From assembly GCF_001514125.1 (NCBI RefSeq), contig NZ_KQ948553.1:509501-573500 (forward strand): DNA of 64,000 nucleotides, read 5' to 3'. Each line of letters opens with the position of its first letter. The first letter of the stretch is position 1. This document shows, piece after piece, positions 1 to 8,563 of this stretch. This stretch comes from Streptomyces longwoodensis. GTDB lineage: Bacteria; Actinomycetota; Actinomycetes; Streptomycetales; Streptomycetaceae. The notes under the pieces were generated by a model. It was not told the DNA's origin. It saw only the letters and a list, made by a program, of their open reading frames with translations, and made no database searches. Made by a program: the position numbers and the translations under genes.

Positions 1-58
1 GGCGGCCATGCAAAGAACGTACAAGACGGGGTCGTACGGGGCTCGGCAGTCTCGTGGC

Positions 59-484
59 ATGAGCACTGAACCCCTCCGTTTCGACACGAAGATCGCCGTG
101 CTGCTGCGCGAGGACCTGGAGCCGTGGCAGCGGCTGAACGTCACCGCGTTCCTGGTCAGCGGGCTGGGCACCCAGGTCCCCGAGGTGATCGGGGAACCGT
201 ACGAGGACGCCGACGGGGTGGGCTACCTGCCGATGTTCCGCCAGCCCGTCCTGGTGTTCCAGGGCACCAAGGAGACCCTGAGGGCGGCCCACGCGCGCGT
301 GCTGTCGCGGGCGCTGCCCCGGGCCGTCTTCACGGGCGATCTCTTCACGACGGGCAACGACCGCGACAACCGGGCGGCGGTACGGGCCGTGCCGACGGCC
401 GAGCTGGACCTGGTGGGGCTGTCGGTGTACGGGCCGCGGAACGCGGTGGACAAGGTGGTGAAGGGGGCGCGGATGCATCCGTAG
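59..484 (+). CDS. DUF2000 family protein
   Basis: A 141-residue protein that resembles the DUF2000 family, small alpha/beta proteins of unknown activity. Seen: an N-terminal strand with KIAVLLREDLEPWQRLNV, a central QPVLVFQGT strand, and a C-terminal LDLVGLSVYGPRNAVDKV segment, matching the compact single-domain layout of the family. I chose the ATG at 59 because the protein similarity begins there; the in-frame ATG at 8 adds 17 residues of poor quality. It stands alone, with a convergent MFS gene downstream. No catalytic residues can be assigned, and the function is unknown. Confidence 0.75.
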   Translation: MSTEPLRFDTKIAVLLREDLEPWQRLNVTAFLVSGLGTQVPEVIGEPYEDADGVGYLPMFRQPVLVFQGTKETLRAAHARVLSRALPRAVFTGDLFTTGNDRDNRAAVRAVPTAELDLVGLSVYGPRNAVDKVVKGARMHP

Positions 485-537
485 GGGGCGGTTGCGGGCG
501 CCCGCTGGGCGGATCGCTCGCTCGGCGGGCCGCGGGA

Positions 538-1860
538 TCAGGCGGGTTGGGCGGGGCGGTCGGAGTCGGTGGGGAGGTCGGCGTTGGTGGGGCGCTCGGC
601 GTCGGTGGGGAGGGTGGTCCGGGGTGCGAGGGCGGCGGCCCCCTCCGTGTCCTCGTCCCCGTGGAGGCGGCGCATGAGGGCGGCGTAGCCGAGGCCCGCC
701 ACCGTGCCGACGACGGCGCACAGCCCCCAGAGCCACTCCGCCCCGAACCGGTCGATGACGAAACCGGACATCAGCGGCGCGACGAGGGCGGCCACGGCCC
801 AGGAGAGGGTGTACATGCCCTGGTAGCGGCCGCGGCCGTGGACCGGGGAGAGGCGGACGACGAGCCCGGTCTGGGTGGGCGCGTTGACGATCTCGGCGAG
901 CGTCCACACGCACACCGTGAGGGCGAAGGCTCCGACGGACCCGGCGAAGGCGGTGAGGCCGAAGCCGAACCCGGCGAGGACCGAGGAGACGACGAGCAGC
1001 CGGCGCGGGTCGCGGTGTTCGATGAAGCGGGTGACGGGGATCTGGAGGGCGACGATCAGGACGCCGTTGACGGCGACGGCCATGCCGTAGTCGGCCGGGG
1101 TGAACCCGGCGGCACCCATGGCGACGGGCAGGCCGACCGAGCCCTGCTGGAAGATCAGCGCGATGAGGAACGACAGTCCGACGACACCCATGAAACGGCC
1201 GTCGCGCAGGACGTGCCCGAGGCCGACGGCGTCGGCCGGGCCGGCGTCGGCCTTCGGCGCGGGGGCGGGCCGGGACTCGGGCAGCTTGAGGAAGACGACG
1301 ACCGCGCAGGCGAGGGTCATGCCGGCCTCCAGGAGGAAGCCGGCGCGGTAGCTGACCTCGGCGATGAAGCCGGCGGCCATGGAGGAGACGGCGAAACCGA
1401 GGTTGATGGCCCAGTAGTTGAGGGAGAAGGCGCGGACGCGGTCCTCGGGGCGGACGATGTCGGCCATCATCGCCTGCACGGCGGGCCGGGAGGCGTTGGA
1501 GGCCATGCCGACGAGGAAGGCGACACCGGCGATCGCGGCCGGGTGCTCGACGAAGCCGAGCAGGGCGACGAAGACGGCGGTGGCGGTCTGGGCGACGAGC
1601 AGGGTCGGGCGCCGGCCGAGCCGGTCGGCCATGACGCCGCCGGCGAGGGAGGAGAGGACGCCGCCGAGACCGTGCAGGGAGGCGACGAGGCCGGCGAAGG
1701 AGGCGGAGTAGCCGCGGTCGAGCGTCAGGTACAGCGCCATGAAGGTGGCCACGAAGGCGCCGAGCCGGTTGACGAGGGTGCTCGTCCACAGCCACCAGAA
1801 GGCGGGGGGCAGGCCGGAGACCGACTCGCGGGTGGCGCGTCCGAGACGGGTGACGGGCAT
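538..1860 (-). CDS. MFS transporter (drug efflux type)
   Basis: A 440-residue major facilitator superfamily protein of the inner membrane, with about twelve hydrophobic segments. The loop-2/3 signature GGVMADRLGRRPTLL (about residues 75-90) is the canonical MFS motif A, so proton-coupled export of a small molecule is the likely role. The substrate cannot be read from sequence. The C-terminal tail is hydrophilic with imperfect repeats of the type LPTDxxRP and lies outside the membrane domain. The start at 1860 fits the first plausible Met before the first membrane segment; the frame stays open upstream but the added residues look non-coding. It is divergent from gpm, sharing the 1861-2072 intergenic region. 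Confidence 0.85.
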   Translation of the reverse strand: MPVTRLGRATRESVSGLPPAFWWLWTSTLVNRLGAFVATFMALYLTLDRGYSASFAGLVASLHGLGGVLSSLAGGVMADRLGRRPTLLVAQTATAVFVALLGFVEHPAAIAGVAFLVGMASNASRPAVQAMMADIVRPEDRVRAFSLNYWAINLGFAVSSMAAGFIAEVSYRAGFLLEAGMTLACAVVVFLKLPESRPAPAPKADAGPADAVGLGHVLRDGRFMGVVGLSFLIALIFQQGSVGLPVAMGAAGFTPADYGMAVAVNGVLIVALQIPVTRFIEHRDPRRLLVVSSVLAGFGFGLTAFAGSVGAFALTVCVWTLAEIVNAPTQTGLVVRLSPVHGRGRYQGMYTLSWAVAALVAPLMSGFVIDRFGAEWLWGLCAVVGTVAGLGYAALMRRLHGDEDTEGAAALAPRTTLPTDAERPTNADLPTDSDRPAQPA

Positions 1861-2059
1861 GGCGGGACCCCCGGTGGTGTGCGGATGCCTGGGAACGGCC
1901 GGGCGGACGACCGTGGTGACGGGTGACGATCGGCCGGGTAAGCGGCTGCAACGGCAGGCACACCTTACGAACGGGTCCGGCGGGGAGGCCACTCGATTAA
2001 CAATCCCCGTCAAGCGTCCGCCTGTCGGGCACGGCCGCCCCGCGCCCAAAACCTTGGAT

Positions 2060-2065
2060 TACGCT
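2060..2065 (+). promoter_or_regulatory. -10-like hexamer of gpm, leaderless start
   Basis: TACGCT lies 7 nt before the gpm ATG at 2073 and no Shine-Dalgarno sequence is present. This is the spacing expected when the transcript starts at or next to the start codon. No good -35 hexamer is visible. Confidence 0.55.
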
Positions 2066-2072
2066 CATACGC

Positions 2073-2834
2073 ATGGCCGACGCACCGTACAAGCTGATCC
2101 TCCTCCGCCACGGCGAGAGCGAGTGGAACGCGAAGAACCTGTTCACCGGCTGGGTGGACGTCAACCTCAACGAGAAGGGCGAGAAGGAGGCAGTCCGCGG
2201 TGGCGAGCTCCTGAAGGACGCCGACCTGCTGCCCGACGTGGTCCACACGTCGCTCCAGAAGCGCGCGATCCGCACGGCCCAGCTCGCGCTGGAGGCCGCG
2301 GACCGCCACTGGATCCCGGTCCACCGCAGCTGGCGCCTGAACGAGCGCCACTACGGCGCCCTCCAGGGCAAGGACAAGGCGCAGACGCTCGCCGAGTTCG
2401 GCGAGGAGCAGTTCATGCTGTGGCGCCGCTCCTACGACACCCCGCCGCCGCCGCTCGAGGACGGCACGGAGTTCTCCCAGTCGGACGACCCGCGCTACGC
2501 CTCCATCCCGCCGGAGCTGCGCCCGCGCACGGAGTGCCTGAAGGACGTCGTCGTCCGCATGCTGCCGTACTGGTACGACGGCATCGTCCCCGACCTGCTG
2601 GCCGGCCGCACGGTCCTGGTCGCGGCCCACGGCAACTCGCTGCGCGCCCTCGTCAAGCACCTCGACGGCATCTCGGACGCGGACATCGCGGGCCTGAACA
2701 TCCCGACGGGCATCCCCCTCTCCTACGAACTCGACGCCGAGTTCAAGCCGGTGACCCCGGGCGGCAAGTACCTCGACCCGGAGGCGGCCGCGGCGGCGAT
2801 CGAGGCGGTCAAGAACCAGGGCAAGAAGAAGTAG
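2073..2834 (+). CDS. gpmA: 2,3-bisphosphoglycerate-dependent phosphoglycerate mutase
   Basis: A 253-residue cytosolic glycolytic enzyme that interconverts 3-phosphoglycerate and 2-phosphoglycerate through a phosphohistidine. Seen: LILLRHGESEWNAKNLFTGW near the N-terminus, with the phospho-acceptor His13 in the RHGES motif, the NERHYGALQGKDK loop, and the second catalytic histidine in VAAHGNSLRAL. The length and motifs match the dPGM class (GpmA), not the metal-dependent GpmI class. The C-terminus ends in a lysine run (KNQGKKK). It is monocistronic, probably leaderless, and followed by a strong terminator. Confidence 0.96.
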   Translation: MADAPYKLILLRHGESEWNAKNLFTGWVDVNLNEKGEKEAVRGGELLKDADLLPDVVHTSLQKRAIRTAQLALEAADRHWIPVHRSWRLNERHYGALQGKDKAQTLAEFGEEQFMLWRRSYDTPPPPLEDGTEFSQSDDPRYASIPPELRPRTECLKDVVVRMLPYWYDGIVPDLLAGRTVLVAAHGNSLRALVKHLDGISDADIAGLNIPTGIPLSYELDAEFKPVTPGGKYLDPEAAAAAIEAVKNQGKKK

Positions 2835-2846
2835 ACAGTTTTGATC

Positions 2847-2885
2847 AAGCCCCCTGCCTGCGGCCTTCCCGTGGGCAGGGGGCTT
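2847..2885 (+). terminator. Intrinsic terminator after gpm
   Basis: Perfect 12-bp stem: AAGCCCCCTGCC at 2847-2858 pairs with GGCAGGGGGCTT at 2874-2885 around a 15-nt loop, 12 nt after the gpm stop codon. Confidence 0.85.
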
Positions 2886-3295
2886 GCTGCTCCCGTCGTC
2901 GACGTGCCCGGTCCGTCCCGCACTCGACGGCCCGGAGACAGCCCGCAGGCATGCTCGTCGAATCACTTATCTGCATACCCGAGTTGGAACGCCCCTTGCG
3001 CACTGTGAGCCGACGCTCACACTTGTGACCATGCGAGCGATCGGTCGCCGTGCCCCGGTCGACCCGCCTTGTGGCTCTCTGCCCGCGTGCGGCCGGGCCT
3101 CTGACCGACGCCACTGCCACGCACGCTCACGCAGCAATCAGCCGCCTGCAGTTCGAGAAGAGGTTTGCCGCGGCTGAGACGGTGGGCCTCACGGCTTCAA
3201 GCAGCCACTTCGAAACGTCACGCTCTATGTTCACCCATGCCCTTCGCACCAAACCCTGAATGTGCTTCACCGCCCTACTTGCAGGGCGTGCGCCG
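2886..3295. other. Intergenic region without a convincing gene
   Basis: About 410 bp between the gpm terminator and the DUF262-like gene. The only short symmetrical element noticed is GTGAGC-CGAC-GCTCAC at 3005-3020. Base composition falls gradually towards the AT-richer neighbour. No tRNA, integrase remnant or attachment repeat was recognised, so it may be degraded DNA at the edge of an insertion. Confidence 0.4.
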
Positions 3296-5095
3296 TCAAC
3301 TGAACCCCTTTGCTAGCGCCGCAATCTTCCTAACTTCGGTGACTTCTTCCGTAGAAGATCCTCGCCTGATGAAGACACGATCCGCACAGTAAGAGAGATC
3401 GTTCTGGCCGGGAATCAGGACCCTAATGACCGAAAGTCCCTTGTATTCGATTGTATCCACACCGCTCAGGATCTGAGTAGCCAGCGGATCGCTGATTGGC
3501 TGCTGACTCAGTTTCGTCACAAAGCGCTGCACGTAAGCATCCAACGAGATCTTCAAGGCGTCTGCTTCCCTATCCACACCCACGACGTAATGGTGTCGGC
3601 CGACCGGGACAGCGGCCACAGAGTCTAGCGCTTCGACTCGCTTTACATCGGCCTCTTTGTCCGCCACTCCGATGAACAGGTACCCCTCATGCCCTCGCTG
3701 CACGTTAGCGATGCCGCAAATTGTTTCGGCTAGCCTCACAAAGAGCTCATCGTCCCTCGTCCTTCGGTGATCTAGCCTAAGAACTCCCTGCTTGAACTCA
3801 TACCGACTGGTTTCGATCCTGGATCTGCGTAGCGAATTCTCGAAATCTAGCGCCAGGCCGGGGCCGTGTCCAAATACAGGCGGAACCTTGGCCACGAAAT
3901 ACCTCTGAATCAACCCCGTGATCATGTCGATATTAGAGGTACGATCCTCCGCCGAAGTATAATGACGTGCACTTTTGAGCCTGGGTCCCACATTCCTGAG
4001 AGCTGCCACGATGGCCGCATTATCGGCAGGCGAGTGCTGTTGACGAACAATGAGTTCGAAGAACGACATAAAAATAGCATAGAAAGGGGTGCGAATGGGG
4101 TTGCCGCTACCAGGACGAACTAGGTTTCTTAAGCCGTTCGGTCCAGCAACCTGGGAATCAATCACCTCAGTGAGGACGGAAAAAGTAGACTGGATTTCAG
4201 CTTGGAGACGTTTACCTCCATAAGCCGCCAAAGCCCTCTCCAGGCGTTTGTGCTTTTCGCTTTGCGAGTCATAGATTTCGTCGAACTCTTCCTTACTTGC
4301 AGGGAAGGGGTTTCCGGATAGAATGGAGGCGGAAATATCTGCCACCATCTGCTCATCATCCCCCTCCCGCAATTGCTTCACGTTAAGAATTCCATGCCTG
4401 ATCCACACCGTATCCTCTGCCCGCACTCCGTATTGCTGGTTTTCCCGGGATGATTCGATAGAGATGCTCGGCATATCGTGCAACAAGAGCACGTCATCTG
4501 ATACGTCACCCCGCAAAGAGCTCGCAACCGTTCGCACAAGCTCCGAGAAGGGGTTGAGCATTCCAGCTTGCCGCTTTTCCTGCGCGCTCAATTGGCGCCC
4601 ATTAGAGTTGATCCGACTGAAGACATCGGTGATTTGCCCCTCAGTCTGAGTTGGAAAAATCGTGACAGCCAACTGGTAATCAACCAGGTTTGCGCACTTG
4701 TCGGCAGGCAGTAGGCTCTGAGTGTGAGCAGGCTTGAAAGCCCCGGCAGCAGCCGCTTGGCGCGCTCTGGCGCTCTGCCCTAGATCGAAATACATGCCAT
4801 CATAATCAAACTTTTGTTCAATAAACGAAAAGATGGCATCGAGGCGCTGCATTCCGTCAATAATCTCATATTTCCCACTACCGTGAATCTCGGGCCTTTC
4901 GGCTAAAAGAATCAGAGGAATTGGATAACCGCCTAGGATGCTATCAATCAGAAGCTGTTTTTCGGCGACTGACCAGACGAGCTTTCGCTGATACCGTCGA
5001 TTCACGAGGAGTGAGTCCTCTCTGAACAGTCGATACGCCTCCGTAACGCTCATACCTCGGGGGGTGATTGAAACGTGAACCTCAGAAGACAACAT
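3296..5095 (-). CDS. DUF262 (GmrSD-type) / AlbA_2-like fusion protein
   Basis: A 599-residue protein joining two modules. The N-terminus (about residues 15-190) looks like the DUF262/ParB-like fold of GmrSD and SspE-type restriction proteins: RRYQRKLVWS, then IIDGMQRLDAI (the family's usual IDGQQR, here with Met), then RINSNGRQLSAQEKR. A helical middle follows. The C-terminus (about 430-595) resembles the AlbA_2/Schlafen-like putative nucleic-acid or ATP-binding domain: EFKQG, a helix, then IANVQRGHEGYLFIGVADKE. There is no DUF1524 HNH domain. The gene is visibly AT-richer than all its neighbours, with many A/T-ending codons, so acquisition by transfer is likely. A GAGGGAG ribosome site precedes the ATG at 5095. 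Role inferred only: a DUF262-class defence or regulatory protein. Confidence 0.75.
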   Translation of the reverse strand: MLSSEVHVSITPRGMSVTEAYRLFREDSLLVNRRYQRKLVWSVAEKQLLIDSILGGYPIPLILLAERPEIHGSGKYEIIDGMQRLDAIFSFIEQKFDYDGMYFDLGQSARARQAAAAGAFKPAHTQSLLPADKCANLVDYQLAVTIFPTQTEGQITDVFSRINSNGRQLSAQEKRQAGMLNPFSELVRTVASSLRGDVSDDVLLLHDMPSISIESSRENQQYGVRAEDTVWIRHGILNVKQLREGDDEQMVADISASILSGNPFPASKEEFDEIYDSQSEKHKRLERALAAYGGKRLQAEIQSTFSVLTEVIDSQVAGPNGLRNLVRPGSGNPIRTPFYAIFMSFFELIVRQQHSPADNAAIVAALRNVGPRLKSARHYTSAEDRTSNIDMITGLIQRYFVAKVPPVFGHGPGLALDFENSLRRSRIETSRYEFKQGVLRLDHRRTRDDELFVRLAETICGIANVQRGHEGYLFIGVADKEADVKRVEALDSVAAVPVGRHHYVVGVDREADALKISLDAYVQRFVTKLSQQPISDPLATQILSGVDTIEYKGLSVIRVLIPGQNDLSYCADRVFIRRGSSTEEVTEVRKIAALAKGFS

Positions 5096-5669
5096 CCGCT
5101 CCCTCTTTTGACAGTTCTACCGTCACAGCTTGGCACGCACGAGCAGTCTGCGTCTGAGTTTTGGCCACGACTCATGGCTTCAACGGACGTCCGGCAAACG
5201 TGATCCGCCCCGGTTCTGCATCTCTGCGTGCTGCGTGCGACTGCAAGGGGACTAGCTGGCATGGGTGGCGCCACGAACACTGGCGCAGGCACCATGAGCG
5301 GTCCCGCACGTATGCCCCGACCAGGCAGGCACCTTGACTGACCGCGCTGTAGGCCAAACGCGGATAACGTTGGTCGCCCCCTCACGCCGGGCGCGCAGCC
5401 CCAGGGGCCGCTCCTAGTGCCAGACCCGTGCGATCGCTTGCGGGGAACCACAGACAGTGAGGGGGCAGGACAATCAGCCGGTCTGGTCCCGCTGACACTT
5501 CGTCGCAGGAGAGGCCCAGCAACCTTTCGCAAGCTCCGTACGCCGGAATGCCCGTCTCGGCTCCCGTAGTCCCTCCTCGGCATGCAAGCCTCATTGGCCT
5601 GAGCGGCGTTTCGGCGGCGAAGTCGGTCGACGGACCGACTGCTGCCCGGACACATGGTCAGCTAGAGGC
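5096..5669. other. Long region without a recognisable gene
   Basis: About 570 bp upstream of the DUF262-like gene. Open frames exist on the minus strand (for example 5382-5594), but they lack ribosome sites, recognisable domains and the usual G/C third-position bias. It should contain the promoter of the DUF262-like gene. It may be the right-hand remnant of the inserted segment. Confidence 0.4.
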
Positions 5670-6134
5670 GTGGAGTCCATCATCGCCAGCGCCGTAGCCG
5701 TCCTCGGGACCCTGCTCGGGTCCGGGATCACCCTGGCGTTCCAGCAGCGCACCACCGACCGGAGTCACCAGTTCGCCCGGCGCGAGAAGTTGCGGCAGGA
5801 GCGGCTCGATGCCTACTCCGCCTATGCCGGCACGCTGGTCAACTACCGCCGCTGTCTGATCCACCTCTGGTTCTGCGAGCACGAGCAGCCGCCGCCCGAG
5901 GAGCCGGACGCGGTGCGCATCCGTGCCTATGACCTGCGCTCCGCCGCGCAAGAGGCCCTTTTCCGGGTGCAGATGCTTACTGATGACGCCGATCTCAATC
6001 GGGCTGCGGGAGATGTGCTCGACGACGTCACGATGCTCCAGAAGGCGCAGGACAGGGTCGCACTGGACGAGTTGAGGGTCCGGACCCGGGACGACATTGC
6101 GCGGCTCGTCAGTTCGGCGAAGCAGCATCTGTGA
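5670..6134 (+). CDS. Small membrane-anchored coiled-coil protein
   Basis: A 154-residue protein starting at a GTG with AGAGG just upstream. The first 25 residues form one hydrophobic segment (IIASAVAVLGTLLGSGITLAF), followed by a basic, helix-forming stretch QFARREKLRQERLDAYSAYAG and a mostly helical acidic body. It is probably an N-terminally anchored membrane protein with a cytoplasmic helical domain. I recognise no named domain; similar one-segment proteins are common hypothetical proteins in Streptomyces. Codon use is high-GC, so the AT-richer insert ends before this gene. Confidence 0.7.
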   Translation: MESIIASAVAVLGTLLGSGITLAFQQRTTDRSHQFARREKLRQERLDAYSAYAGTLVNYRRCLIHLWFCEHEQPPPEEPDAVRIRAYDLRSAAQEALFRVQMLTDDADLNRAAGDVLDDVTMLQKAQDRVALDELRVRTRDDIARLVSSAKQHL

Positions 6135-6172
6135 GGGGGGCCGGGCAGCCCGTTCAGACGCGTGCCGGAGGC

Positions 6173-7162
6173 CTAGGCACCCGCATTGCCCCTCCACGTC
6201 AGCACCGTCAAGCACGCCCCCACCAACCCCACCCCCAACCACCCCACCCCCGGCAGGTGTTCCCCCACGATCAGTACCGCCAGTACCGCCGCCACCGCCG
6301 GTTCCAGCAGGGTCAGGGTCGTTGCCGTGCTCGGTCGGACGTGGGTGAGGCCCCAGCCGAAGAGGGCGTAACCCGTGAACATGGGGATCAGGGCCATGTA
6401 CGTGCCGACCGCCGCGTTCGTCCAGGAGGCCAGCAAGGGTGCGCCCGTTGCCAGGAGGACGGGGAGCAACAGCAGGCCGCCCAGGCCGAAGACCGTGCCC
6501 ATCGCCGCACGCGAGGAGATGCCGCGGGTGATCAGGCGGTGTGCTGCCCAGGAGTACAGGGCGTACGTCGTCGCCGCGACCAGGCCGAGGCACACGCCGA
6601 GGACCGTTTCCGCGGCCGAGCCCCCTCGGGCCGCGGACCCCGCCCCCATCGTCTCCGCCGCGCACAGCAGCACCGTCCCCAGCACGCCCAGCGCCGCGCC
6701 CGCCTTCCAACGCCGCGTCAGGCTCCCGCCGTCCAGCACCCGTTCGATCAGCGCCGATGCCAGCGGGGCCGTGCCCAGGGACACCACCGTGCCGACGGCC
6801 ACCCCGGCCAGGCGCATCGACGTGTAGAACGCCAACGGGTACACCGCCACCGCCAGCGCGCCCAGCGCCACCGTGCCCCCACCGGCGCGCAGCGCCCGCC
6901 TCTCGCGCGCGATGTGCGCCCACGCCGTCAGCGCCTGGAGCAGACCGCCCAGGCCCATCGCCACCGCGCCGATCGCCAGCGGGCCCACCCCCGGTGCGAA
7001 GGTCGCCGCCGTGCCCGTCGTGCCCCACAGCACCGAGGCGGCCAGGACGCACAGGGTGCCCACGGTCGCCGCCGAGGGACGAGCCGTCGACGGTCGTAGG
7101 TCGGCGTCCGCCGGCCGGGTCCGTTCCGCGGCGGCCGCCACCGGCGAAGAACCCTCCTTCAC
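6173..7162 (-). CDS. EamA/DMT-family transporter
   Basis: A 329-residue inner-membrane protein with about ten hydrophobic segments in two EamA-type halves, the layout of drug/metabolite exporters. Diagnostic stretches are SVLWGTTGTAATFA in the first helix, PLAFYTSMRLAGVAVGTVVSLGTAPL, and in the second half ALYSWAAHRLITRG and LLEPAVAAVLAVLIVGE. The substrate is unknown. The GTG at 7162 overlaps the stop of the upstream TetR gene (GTGA), implying translational coupling. A second in-frame GTG at 7141 has an AGGAGGG sequence upstream and could be the main start. Control by the coupled TetR regulator is likely. Confidence 0.85.
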   Translation of the reverse strand: MKEGSSPVAAAAERTRPADADLRPSTARPSAATVGTLCVLAASVLWGTTGTAATFAPGVGPLAIGAVAMGLGGLLQALTAWAHIARERRALRAGGGTVALGALAVAVYPLAFYTSMRLAGVAVGTVVSLGTAPLASALIERVLDGGSLTRRWKAGAALGVLGTVLLCAAETMGAGSAARGGSAAETVLGVCLGLVAATTYALYSWAAHRLITRGISSRAAMGTVFGLGGLLLLPVLLATGAPLLASWTNAAVGTYMALIPMFTGYALFGWGLTHVRPSTATTLTLLEPAVAAVLAVLIVGEHLPGVGWLGVGLVGACLTVLTWRGNAGA

Positions 7163-7785
7163 GACCTGCCCACCCCCTCCAGCACGCGCGCCGCCAGCTC
7201 CCGCGCATGCCGTACGCGCGTGTCCTCGCCCTCCAGGCCCGCCCGGGCCATCGCGCCCTCCAACAGGAACGACAGGTGTTCCGCCGTCGCCCGCACCTCG
7301 TCCGGGCGGTCGGGCAGCAGGTCGCGCAGGTGCCCGGCGAGCAGGGCCTCGACCTCCTCCTTGTGGCGGCGCACGACCGCGCGCCCCTCGTCCCCGACGG
7401 GCAGTTCGGCCGCGGCGTTCAGCAGGCCGCAGCCGCGGAAGCCGCGCTCGTAGGCGAAGGCCGCGTGGTCGGCGTACGCGTCGAAGACCGCCAGGACGCC
7501 TTCGCGTGGGCCCTCCGCCCGGTCCAGGCGGGCGCGGTACAGGCCCAGCCACTCCTCGTGCCGGGCGTCGAGGTAGGCGCGGACCAGTTCGGACTTGGAG
7601 GAGAAGTTGTTGTACAGGCTCATCTTCGCCACGCCGGCGTCCGCCGTGATCGTGTCGATGCCGGTCGCCGCCACGCCGTCGGCGTAGAAGCGGCGGGCCG
7701 CGGCGGCCAGCAGGCGTTCGCGGGCGGGGCGCCGGCGCCGGCCCGCGGTCCCGACGTGCGCCGCCGATCCCTCGGTCTCCTTCAT
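7159..7785 (-). CDS. TetR-family transcriptional regulator
   Basis: A 208-residue cytosolic repressor. The N-terminal helix-turn-helix is clear: RERLLAAAARRFYADGVAATGIDTI then ADAGVAKMSLYNNFSSKSELV (about residues 22-70). The C-terminal ligand domain carries AFAYERGFRGCGLLNAAAELP, typical of the small TetR subfamily with a conserved Cys-Gly. It overlaps the start of the EamA exporter gene by 4 nt and probably represses both through the palindrome just upstream of its promoter. The ligand is unknown. Confidence 0.88.
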   Translation of the reverse strand: MKETEGSAAHVGTAGRRRRPARERLLAAAARRFYADGVAATGIDTITADAGVAKMSLYNNFSSKSELVRAYLDARHEEWLGLYRARLDRAEGPREGVLAVFDAYADHAAFAYERGFRGCGLLNAAAELPVGDEGRAVVRRHKEEVEALLAGHLRDLLPDRPDEVRATAEHLSFLLEGAMARAGLEGEDTRVRHARELAARVLEGVGRS

Positions 7786-7806
7786 CGTTCACCCCAGCGA
7801 CGTAGG

Positions 7807-7826
7807 TAGGTAGGTCGGTCTACCTA
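7807..7826. promoter_or_regulatory. Likely operator of the TetR/EamA operon
   Basis: TAGGTAG (7807-7813) and CTACCTA (7820-7826) form a perfect 7-bp inverted repeat with 6 nt between, located 21 bp upstream of the tetR start. Extra tandem TAGG units extend it to the left. Binding by the adjacent TetR protein is inferred. Confidence 0.55.
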
Positions 7827-7889
7827 GCGTAAGCCATGGGTGGCCGGGCACGTCTAGTCCCACGTCCGTCCGCGCGCCGAGGGGGCCCC

Positions 7890-8546
7890 ATGGACTGGCA
7901 CACGTGGCACCGCGCCTACGACGCACCCGACTCCTACCTCAGCCGCCGCCTGGCGCTGGTGCGGGAGCGGATCGCCGAGGCCCTGGACGACGCGCCGGAC
8001 GGGCCGTTACGCGTGGTCAGCGTGTGCGCGGGGCAGGGGCGGGACCTGATCGGGGTGCTGGCCGGGCACCCGCGCCGGGACGACGTACGGGCCCGGCTGG
8101 TCGAGCTGGACGAGCGCAACGTCGCCCACGCGCGCCGCGCCGCCGCCGCGGCCGGGCTCGACCGGGTCGAGGTGGTCGCCGGGGACGCCTCCGCGACCGA
8201 CGCCTACGCCGGGATGGCCCCGGCCGACCTGGTGCTGCTGTGCGGGGTCCTCGGGAACCTCACCGACGCCGACGTACGGCGCACCCTCGACCACTGCACC
8301 CGGCTGTGCCGGCCGGGCGGCGTGCTGGTGTGGACACGGACGCGGCACCACGACACCGGGGTGTGCGGGTGGCTGGCGGAGCGCGGCTTCGTCCCGCTGT
8401 GGGTGTCGGGGCCGGAGGTGCCGTACGGCGTCGGCGCGCACCGGTACGCCGGTCGGGGCGGGCCGTGGCCGGCCGGGCGGCGGATGTTCACCTTCGTCGG
8501 GTACGACGCGCTGCACGGGCGTCCCGGGCCTCCGCCGCATCCCTGA
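7890..8546 (+). CDS. Class I SAM-dependent methyltransferase
   Basis: A 218-residue cytosolic protein. The SAM-binding signature is LRVVSVCAGQGRDLIGVLAG (motif I), with an acidic strand end RARLVELDERNV (motif II) and VVAGDASATDAY (motif III), then PADLVLLCGVLGNLTDADV. This matches small Rossmann-fold methyltransferases; the substrate is unknown. The start at 7890 is preceded by GAGGGGG and matches the first conserved residues (MDWHTWHRAYD). It is divergent from the tetR/EamA operon. Confidence 0.82.
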   Translation: MDWHTWHRAYDAPDSYLSRRLALVRERIAEALDDAPDGPLRVVSVCAGQGRDLIGVLAGHPRRDDVRARLVELDERNVAHARRAAAAAGLDRVEVVAGDASATDAYAGMAPADLVLLCGVLGNLTDADVRRTLDHCTRLCRPGGVLVWTRTRHHDTGVCGWLAERGFVPLWVSGPEVPYGVGAHRYAGRGGPWPAGRRMFTFVGYDALHGRPGPPPHP

Positions 8547-8563
8547 CCCGTCGGAGCAAGCAG

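Noticed and set aside
124..1926. Very long open frame on the plus strand opposite the MFS gene
   Set aside because: It is an antisense artefact of high GC content; the minus strand shows the clear MFS protein.
5050..5655. Long minus-strand open frame (about 200 codons) upstream of the DUF262-like gene
   Set aside because: It overlaps the true start of that gene, has no ribosome site, no domain and no consistent codon bias.
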